A stretch of 6,221 nt of DNA. It comes from Bacteroidales bacterium (GTDB taxonomy: Bacteria > Bacteroidota > Bacteroidia > Bacteroidales > Muribaculaceae). This document shows positions 1 to 3,938 of the stretch, piece after piece. The first letter of the stretch is position 1. Each line of letters starts with the position of its first letter. The notes beneath the pieces are model-generated. The model saw only the letters and a list, made by a program, of their open reading frames with translations. It ran no database searches and was not told the origin of the DNA. The stretch is from NCBI GenBank assembly GCA_004554255.1, contig SFNC01000109.1, positions 1 through 6,221 of the forward strand, read 5' to 3'. The position numbers were made by a program, and so were the translations under genes.

Positions 1-50
1 TCCCCCTCAACCAGCAAGCCATCACCCGCGGCAAATCCCTCGTCAGCTAA
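1..50 (+). CDS. C-terminal end of an unidentified protein (5' truncated)
   Basis: Reading from base 3, the plus strand is open for 15 codons (PLNQQAITRGKSLVS) and stops at TAA 48-50. The gene begins outside the window and the fragment is too short to assign to a family. The main support for a real gene end is the strong plus-strand hairpin terminator that starts 26 bases after the stop. It converges with the AlaX-type gene, which ends at 197 on the opposite strand. The product is unknown. Confidence 0.5.
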   Translation, partial: PLNQQAITRGKSLVS

Positions 51-75
51 TCCCCTCCCCCCATACATTATAATT

Positions 76-112
76 ATGGGCTGTGCCGATTCCCCGGCAC
101 AGCCCATTTTTT
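76..112 (+). terminator. Rho-independent terminator of the upstream plus-strand gene
   Basis: A perfect 12-bp stem (ATGGGCTGTGCC at 76-87 with GGCACAGCCCAT at 96-107) encloses an 8-base loop and runs into six T residues at 107-112. The T-run follows only in the plus direction; on the minus strand the stem is followed by mixed A/T, so it should mainly end the gene that stops at 50. It lies between two convergent genes and could also weakly slow minus-strand transcripts. Confidence 0.88.
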
Positions 113-196
113 CTTCATCGCTCTAAGTATGCAGCCCGGAAGCGCCGGCGTCATATTCGGAAACCCGCCACCACACTTCACGGTGAAATTCAGCAA

Positions 197-661
197 TTAC
201 TTCTCCTCAAGCTTGAACACAATGCGCTGGACACCATCCTGATAGCGACTGCTGGAGATGTAGAACCGGCCGATTTCGGAAGTGCGTTTCACGTGGTCGC
301 CCGCACAGAGACACTCATCGTAGTCGCCGATACGAATGACACGCACCGTGTCGGACGCGCCCTCCGGAAGCCGGCTCATATCAAACCGCTCCATCGCCTC
401 GGCCTGCGACAGAAACTCCTCCGTCACCTCCACATCCGCACGGATCACGCCGTTGACATATTCCTCGAGCGACGTCAGCTCCTCGGACGACATCGCCCGA
501 GCCATGCGATAGTCGAGCTTCGATTTCTTCCGCTCGACATGGGCGCTGAACGCACGCCCGCACCCAAACCGCCTTGCCACCTCGCCATTCACAATATGCT
601 CCGCCGTATGCATCGGCGCATACTCCTTCTTATTATGCTCATTCAGCCTCTTCTCTTCCAT
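197..661 (-). CDS. Stand-alone alanyl-tRNA editing protein, AlaX type (tRNA-Ala deacylase)
   Basis: A 154-residue cytoplasmic protein resembling the free-standing version of the alanyl-tRNA synthetase editing domain (tRNA_SAD / AlaX family). These zinc hydrolases remove wrongly attached amino acids, chiefly serine, from tRNA-Ala. The four expected zinc ligands are present: the HxxxH motif HTAEH (H18, H22) near the N-terminus and CAGDH (C119, H123), which corresponds to CGGTH in AlaRS. The C-terminal GVQRIVFKLEE matches the family's closing strand. The length matches the short AlaX form, without the extra N-terminal beta-barrel of longer AlaX proteins or the synthetase catalytic domain. The chosen ATG is preceded by AGGA six bases upstream, and starting at M17 would leave almost nothing before the HxxxH helix. 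It is transcribed alone, after a 330-base gap. The family is fairly sure; the precise substrate (Ser- or Gly-tRNA-Ala, or another tRNA) cannot be read from sequence. Confidence 0.85.
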   Translation of the reverse strand: MEEKRLNEHNKKEYAPMHTAEHIVNGEVARRFGCGRAFSAHVERKKSKLDYRMARAMSSEELTSLEEYVNGVIRADVEVTEEFLSQAEAMERFDMSRLPEGASDTVRVIRIGDYDECLCAGDHVKRTSEIGRFYISSSRYQDGVQRIVFKLEEK

Positions 662-670
662 AATTCATCC

Positions 671-802
671 TAATCTGTTATATGTTTCTGAATATCGTCT
701 GCGTATTTCTTATACGATTTATGATACGAAGATAGTAAAAATTTCGATAGAAACTCCACTTCCAATGGAGTTTCTATCGAAATTTTTACCGTAATCTGTT
801 AT
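671..802. repeat. 11-base direct repeat TAATCTGTTAT bracketing the hairpin
   Basis: TAATCTGTTAT occurs at 671-681 and again, identically, at 792-802. On the minus strand (ATAACAGATTA) one copy ends 9 bases before the AlaX-type start codon and the other lies 2 bases beyond the outer edge of the inverted repeat. It could be a protein-binding site pair, an insertion footprint or chance. Confidence 0.6.
735..789. repeat. Perfect 24-bp inverted repeat; candidate bidirectional terminator
   Basis: Arms at 735-758 and 766-789 are exact reverse complements (24 of 24) around a 7-base loop (CTTCCAA). The outer part of each arm carries an A5/T5 run, so the RNA from either strand would form a long hairpin whose 3' arm ends in U residues, the form of a bidirectional terminator. 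It lies about 200 bases past the receptor stop on the minus strand and about 70 bases before the AlaX-type start, so it could end the receptor transcript. The stem is GC-poor and longer than a terminator needs, so a dispersed palindromic element or a structured RNA are alternatives. Confidence 0.85.
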
Positions 803-914
803 CATATTGAATTTTTATATGACTTTTGTTATTAAAGATGCTTTTTCCTTTCAAAACAATCTAAATACATACTTCATAACATGTTGATTTTGAGGGATTT
901 TCGCCGCTTTTGTA

Positions 915-964
915 CAGAATCTCCAAATGTTTGGGGCGGGATTTGCTCAGAATCTCCAATTGTT
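915..964. repeat. Two 17-base near-identical direct repeats downstream of the receptor gene
   Basis: CAGAATCTCCAAATGTT (915-931) and CAGAATCTCCAATTGTT (948-964) differ at one base and repeat with a 33-base period. Each is also preceded by GGGATTT, at 894-900 and 939-945, so the repeated unit is longer than the core. On the minus strand they read as TTGGAGATTCTG copies in the receptor's 3' untranslated region. The function is unknown. Confidence 0.75.
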
Positions 965-991
965 GTCACGCCGGGAGAAGGAGAGAGGGGA

Positions 992-2890
992 TTAGAGGGA
1001 GAGGCGGAGGCCGCCGAGGGCGGTGAAGCCGGGCATGGGATAGCCGCGGTTGATGACGTAGGAGGTGTCGGTGAGGTTGTCGAGGCGGACGAAGACGCCG
1101 ACGTGGCGGCAGATGTCGTAGGAGGCCCGCAGGTTCACGGTGATATAGTTCTGATTGTCAACGGTCGGCGCCACGTAGAGGCCGCCCACGCCGCGCATCT
1201 CGGCGCTGACGTTGAAGCCGCGGAAGGCGTTCCAGTCGGCGCCCAGGAAATACTGGTTCTTGGGCGCGCCGGTGAGGTCGTTCAGCGTGGTGTGGAGGTA
1301 GGAATACGAGGCGTGAAGCATCAGAACGTTCAGCGGGCGGCAGCTGACGGTGACTTCCATACCCTTGTTGATGAAGCTGCCGGTGTTGATGTTCTTCTGC
1401 TCCACGACTTGTATCATATTGCTGCCCTGGCTGAAGTAGCCGGTCAGGGAGACTTCGAGTATGTTGGAGAAAACGCGGGCGATGCTGAGCTCGTAGTTCC
1501 ACATCTCTTCGGGCTCGAGGTCGGGGTTGGCCGGGCGGTAGAGGTAGAGTTCGCGGAACGAGGGGTTGCGGTAGCCCATGGCGGCGGAGCCTTTCAGCGA
1601 GAAGAGGTTGCCGGGGTTCCAGACAAAGCCCACCTGGGGCACCCAGCGGCGCGAGAATTTGTCGGAATTGGCCATGCGCAGGCCCATGTCGACGATGAAC
1701 GTGCGACCTTTAAGTCCCTGCGACAGTGTCAGGTAGGGTGAGTATTCGGTCACGCTCTTGCGCGAGATGGTGGCCATGGCGCCGGGCTTGTGGGCCGTGC
1801 CGCCCGACATGGGGATTTTGCCCGTATAGGTGTCGAAGTCGAAGCCGATGGTCACGTCGGTGAACTCGGCGGGGTGGAGGTTCTGGTAGGCGAGGATGCC
1901 GAAGCGGTCGTCTACGCTGTGGAAATGGCGCGGGTCGTCGATGAAGTGGTTGCCGTAGCTGTAATAGGCGCGGACAACGCCGTCGGTCGCCCCGTAACGA
2001 TTTGATGCTGAGAGCGATGTCTCGCCGCGGGTGATGTTCTGATGGTAGACGTCGGTCGACTCGGGATTGGAGAGTCGGGGGTAAACGGGGTCGTTGCCGC
2101 GGAAGTTCATGAAGGTGTAGTCGGCGGCCAGCGACCAGTTGCGGGTCAGTTCATAGCCGATTTTGGCATAAGCCTGCCACTGCTTGAAGTCCATGCCGTC
2201 GATGCTGCCGTCCGTGCGGTCGTATCCGCCGTTGGCCAGCGCGGTGAAGCGGCCGTGGCGGGCGGTGACTGTAGCCGAGGTTATGGAGGTGTTATAGCTG
2301 CCGTACTGCGTTGTGAGTGAGGCATGTACGCCGTCTTCCTTGGCGCGTTTAGTGATTACGTTGACCACGCCGCCCATGGCGTTCGAGCCGTAGAGCACGG
2401 AGCCGGGGCCGCGGAGCACCTCGACGCGCTCAACATAGTCCTTGCCGTAGAAGTCGCCGATGTGGTGACTGTATATGCCGGCAAACTGCGGCTGTCCGTC
2501 CATCATCATGAGCACAGTGCCGTTGTTGCCCACGCCGCGCAGCTTGATTGCGCCGGAGCCGCCGTTGCTGACGCCATAGCCGAGGATGCCGCGTTCGGTT
2601 ACGAACATCGACGGCACGCGGCCGGACAACACGCTGAGCAGCTGAGTGTTGCCGCTGTTCTGCAGCTGTTGCTCGCCCACGACGCTGACTGTGTAGGGCA
2701 GCAGGCGGCGCTCGACGCAGGCATTGCTGCCGGTGACGACCACCTCGTTGAGCACGCTGTCGGGCGCCGTCTCCGCGTCGGAGACCATTGTTTCGCCATT
2801 CTGACTATTGGATGCCGCGGCTGATGCCGACATCATGATCACAAACGCCGCAGGCGCAATCACTTTCGGGACAAATATACTATTCTTCAT
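992..2890 (-). CDS. TonB-dependent outer-membrane receptor, BtuB/siderophore-receptor-like size
   Basis: A complete 632-residue outer-membrane receptor that would take up a scarce ligand with energy from TonB-ExbB-ExbD. Residues 1-26 form a Sec signal peptide, with likely cleavage after ASAAA. A TonB box-like stretch (VLNEVVVTG) lies at 46-54. The plug domain covers about 60-182, including KLRGVG (116-121), MMDGQP (129-134) and the RVEVLRGPGSVLYG block (155-168). The rest is a beta-barrel with the usual receptor signature NPSFREL (441-447) followed by NPDLEPE (455-461). It lacks the N-terminal carboxypeptidase-regulatory-like extension of SusC glycan importers, and no SusD gene is adjacent. 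His residues H142/H143 in the plug and H315, H322 and H324 in a barrel loop could suit haem or metal, but this is only suggestive. The last residue is Leu rather than the usual aromatic. The gene is visibly GC-richer than its flanks. The substrate is unassigned. Confidence 0.93.
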   Translation of the reverse strand: MKNSIFVPKVIAPAAFVIMMSASAAASNSQNGETMVSDAETAPDSVLNEVVVTGSNACVERRLLPYTVSVVGEQQLQNSGNTQLLSVLSGRVPSMFVTERGILGYGVSNGGSGAIKLRGVGNNGTVLMMMDGQPQFAGIYSHHIGDFYGKDYVERVEVLRGPGSVLYGSNAMGGVVNVITKRAKEDGVHASLTTQYGSYNTSITSATVTARHGRFTALANGGYDRTDGSIDGMDFKQWQAYAKIGYELTRNWSLAADYTFMNFRGNDPVYPRLSNPESTDVYHQNITRGETSLSASNRYGATDGVVRAYYSYGNHFIDDPRHFHSVDDRFGILAYQNLHPAEFTDVTIGFDFDTYTGKIPMSGGTAHKPGAMATISRKSVTEYSPYLTLSQGLKGRTFIVDMGLRMANSDKFSRRWVPQVGFVWNPGNLFSLKGSAAMGYRNPSFRELYLYRPANPDLEPEEMWNYELSIARVFSNILEVSLTGYFSQGSNMIQVVEQKNINTGSFINKGMEVTVSCRPLNVLMLHASYSYLHTTLNDLTGAPKNQYFLGADWNAFRGFNVSAEMRGVGGLYVAPTVDNQNYITVNLRASYDICRHVGVFVRLDNLTDTSYVINRGYPMPGFTALGGLRLSL

Positions 2891-2919
2891 ACGGTTATCA
2901 CAATTCTATAATTCTACCA

Positions 2920-2927
2920 CAAAATTA
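2920..2927 (-). promoter_or_regulatory. Putative -7 promoter element of the TonB-dependent receptor gene
   Basis: On the minus strand the bases read TAATTTTG, an exact match to the Bacteroidota sigma-ABfr -7 consensus TAnnTTTG, 29 bases upstream of the receptor ATG. The implied leader is only about 20-25 nt, too short for a riboswitch. A TTTTGG sits further upstream, but its spacing (about 26 bases) is longer than usual for a -33 element, so that half is unconvincing. Confidence 0.5.
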
Positions 2928-2999
2928 CGAAAAATCCACCTAACCGGCTCATCCAAAACACCGGCAATTCTTACCAAAACCGCATATTTGGGCCTCTCA

Positions 3000-3040
3000 G
3001 CAAACTTCCCCACCCTCCCGGCACGGCGCCCGGAGTTTGC
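3000..3040. repeat. Imperfect inverted repeat between the rpmA terminator and the receptor promoter
   Basis: GCAAACT at 3000-3006 pairs with AGTTTGC at 3034-3040. Inside, TCCCGGC and GCCCGGA can pair with one mismatch, giving a GC-rich hairpin with an asymmetric bulge. There is no T-run after it. It may be a fall-back structure behind the rpmA terminator or chance pairing in a GC-rich spacer. Confidence 0.4.
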
Positions 3041-3048
3041 GCCAGGGC

Positions 3049-3090
3049 ACATAAAAAACCCGCGCTGTGGAAAGCACGGGCTTTTTATGT
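3049..3090 (-). terminator. Rho-independent terminator of the rplU-rpmA operon
   Basis: Arms 3049-3066 and 3073-3090 (18 bases each) surround a 6-base loop. Read on the minus strand the RNA pairs along the full stem with two G-U wobbles; read on the plus strand the same two positions become A-C and C-A mismatches. This shows the structure acts on the minus-strand transcript. The 3' arm contains GGGTTTTTT, the expected U-tract. It begins 18 bases after the rpmA stop codon and separates the ribosomal operon from the receptor gene. Confidence 0.88.
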
Positions 3091-3108
3091 GGTTGCTGTT
3101 GTGAGCGT

Positions 3109-3372
3109 TTATGCTTCTGCAACGGGCTTGACGTTGATGAAACGGCGACCCTCTTTGCCGACGGTGAAGACAACTGTGCCCTCAACGAGTGCATAAAGAG
3201 TGTGGTCCTTGCCGATACCTACGTTCAGACCGGGATGGTGAACGGTGCCGCGCTGACGTTTCAGGATGTTACCTGCTTTGCAGTGCTGACCGCCAAAAAT
3301 TTTCACGCCGAGTCGCTTGCTCTCTGACTCACGGCCGTTCTTAGAACTACCTACACCTTTTTTATGTGCCAT
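3109..3372 (-). CDS. rpmA: 50S ribosomal protein L27
   Basis: An 87-residue L27 protein, a large-subunit component whose N-terminal tail reaches the peptidyl-transferase centre. The start MAHKKGVGSSKNGRESESKR, then LGVKIFGGQ (21-29), RQRGT (39-43), NVGIGKDHTL (50-59) and the FTVGKEGRRFINV end are all typical. It begins directly with MAHKK, so it lacks the cleavable N-terminal extension found on Firmicutes L27. It follows rplU by 21 bases on the same strand and ends at a terminator, the classic rplU-rpmA pair. No Shine-Dalgarno sequence precedes the ATG; the A/T-rich upstream bases fit Bacteroidota translation initiation. Confidence 0.98.
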   Translation of the reverse strand: MAHKKGVGSSKNGRESESKRLGVKIFGGQHCKAGNILKRQRGTVHHPGLNVGIGKDHTLYALVEGTVVFTVGKEGRRFINVKPVAEA

Positions 3373-3393
3373 AATGAATTGAGTTTTAAAGGG

Positions 3394-3714
3394 TTAAGCA
3401 ACTACTTCTTTAATCACAACTTTGGTGAAGTACTGACGGTGGCCGTTGAGACGACGATAGCCTTTGCGGCGTTTCTTCTTGAAGACAATGACCTTGTCAC
3501 CTTTCACCAGTGAGGTAGCGACCTCACAAACAACTTTTGCTCCTTCAACGGTGGGAGCACCGATTTTCACGTCACCGTCGGCGTCAGCGAGGAGAACGCG
3601 GTCGAAAACGACCTCTTCACCTTCTTTGACAGCTTCGCCGAGATAGTGAACATACAGGAACTTGCCGGCCTCAGCCTTGAACTGCTGTCCCTGAATTTCT
3701 ACGATAGCGTACAT
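3394..3714 (-). CDS. rplU: 50S ribosomal protein L21
   Basis: A 106-residue L21, an rRNA-binding protein of the large subunit, close to the usual length of about 103. It opens with MYAIVEIQGQQFKAEAGK, and the C-terminal signature FKKKRRKGYRRLNGHRQ followed by YFTKVVIKEV is diagnostic. It is the first gene of the rplU-rpmA operon. The ATG is preceded by ACATTACAAA with no Shine-Dalgarno motif. A promoter and a leader of about 94 bases lie upstream. Confidence 0.98.
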   Translation of the reverse strand: MYAIVEIQGQQFKAEAGKFLYVHYLGEAVKEGEEVVFDRVLLADADGDVKIGAPTVEGAKVVCEVATSLVKGDKVIVFKKKRRKGYRRLNGHRQYFTKVVIKEVVA

Positions 3715-3808
3715 TTTGTAATGTATTGAAACTTAAAAAGTTAACCCGGCAGGCGGCGGCGCCACACAGCGGCAGCCGCTCTTAACAAGAGCCTGTTGCG
3801 GAAAAATT
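3715..3808 (-). promoter_or_regulatory. Structured GC-rich 5' leader of rplU-rpmA
   Basis: If transcription starts a few bases past the -7 element at 3814-3821, the rplU mRNA has a leader of roughly 94 nt. It contains a small hairpin (GCTCTT / AAGAGC, 3778-3792, 3-base loop), a dense GC segment (3745-3778) rich in GCC/GGC that can fold in several ways, and AACTT/AAGTT (3730-3742) just before the start codon. Ribosomal protein leaders often carry autoregulatory structures; that this one binds L21 is inference only. I could not match it to a named leader motif. Confidence 0.4.
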
Positions 3809-3813
3809 GCCCA

Positions 3814-3821
3814 CAAAGGTA
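3814..3821 (-). promoter_or_regulatory. Putative -7 promoter element of rplU-rpmA
   Basis: The minus strand reads TACCTTTG, an exact TAnnTTTG match to the Bacteroidota housekeeping -7 element. It stands in a spacer before a strongly expressed gene pair, which raises its credibility. The expected upstream TTTG-type -33 element is not clear. Confidence 0.62.
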
Positions 3822-3895
3822 CTAATTTCCCGCCACTTAGCCATCCGCCTCCCGCCTTATTTATGAATATTTAACTTTTTTCATCCTCGCACTTC

Positions 3896-3928
3896 TCGCA
3901 TTACTTGCACACGCATCGCATTACTTGC
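3896..3928. repeat. Short tandem repeat (TCGCATTACTTGC twice, 20-base period)
   Basis: TCGCATTACTTGC occurs at 3896-3908 and 3916-3928, exactly 20 bases apart, with a partly similar CTCGCACTTC just before the first copy. The repeats lie 11 to 43 bases past the glycosidase stop on the minus strand, where a terminator would be expected, yet no strong hairpin with a T-run is visible there. The function is unknown. Confidence 0.75.
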
Positions 3929-3938
3929 GCGCGGGGTC

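Larger units (their letters stand above)
662..991. other. 330-base AT-rich intergenic region carrying repeats
   Basis: No supportable gene lies between the receptor stop and the AlaX-type start. The region holds, from low to high coordinates, an 11-base direct repeat (671-681 and 792-802), a small hairpin CGTAT/ATACG (702-716), a perfect 24-bp inverted repeat (735-789) and a 17-base near-identical direct repeat (915-931 and 948-964). The part up to about 890 is strongly AT-rich, unlike the receptor gene to its right. No clear TAnnTTTG promoter element for the AlaX-type gene was found. Confidence 0.7.

Noticed and set aside
83..673. 196-codon plus-strand open frame covering the AlaX-type gene
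   Set aside because: It begins inside a strong terminator hairpin and is antisense to a gene with all expected zinc-ligand motifs; its Arg/His-rich product resembles no known protein.
735..789. Invertible (phase-variable) promoter, as found in Bacteroidales surface loci
   Set aside because: The inverted repeats enclose only 7 bases, with no promoter between them and no nearby recombinase, so inversion would change nothing.
671..964. CRISPR-like array
   Set aside because: Each repeat type has only two copies, with unequal lengths and spacing and no cas genes nearby.
881..1741. 286-codon plus-strand open frame, rich in Val, Ala, Glu and Gly
   Set aside because: It lies almost wholly antisense to the receptor gene, whose GC-rich codons leave the opposite strand open. 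The composition is low-complexity with no domain signature, while the minus-strand frame has a signal peptide, plug and barrel motifs.
2324..2824. 166-codon plus-strand open frame antisense to the receptor N-terminus (with similar frames at 1790-2005 and 2042-2320)
   Set aside because: Same shadow effect of the GC-rich receptor gene; no recognisable motifs and no start or promoter context.
2891..2960. Possible cobalamin riboswitch before the TonB receptor
   Set aside because: No B12-box-like GCCACTG is visible and the putative start site leaves a leader of only about 20-25 bases, too short for such an element.
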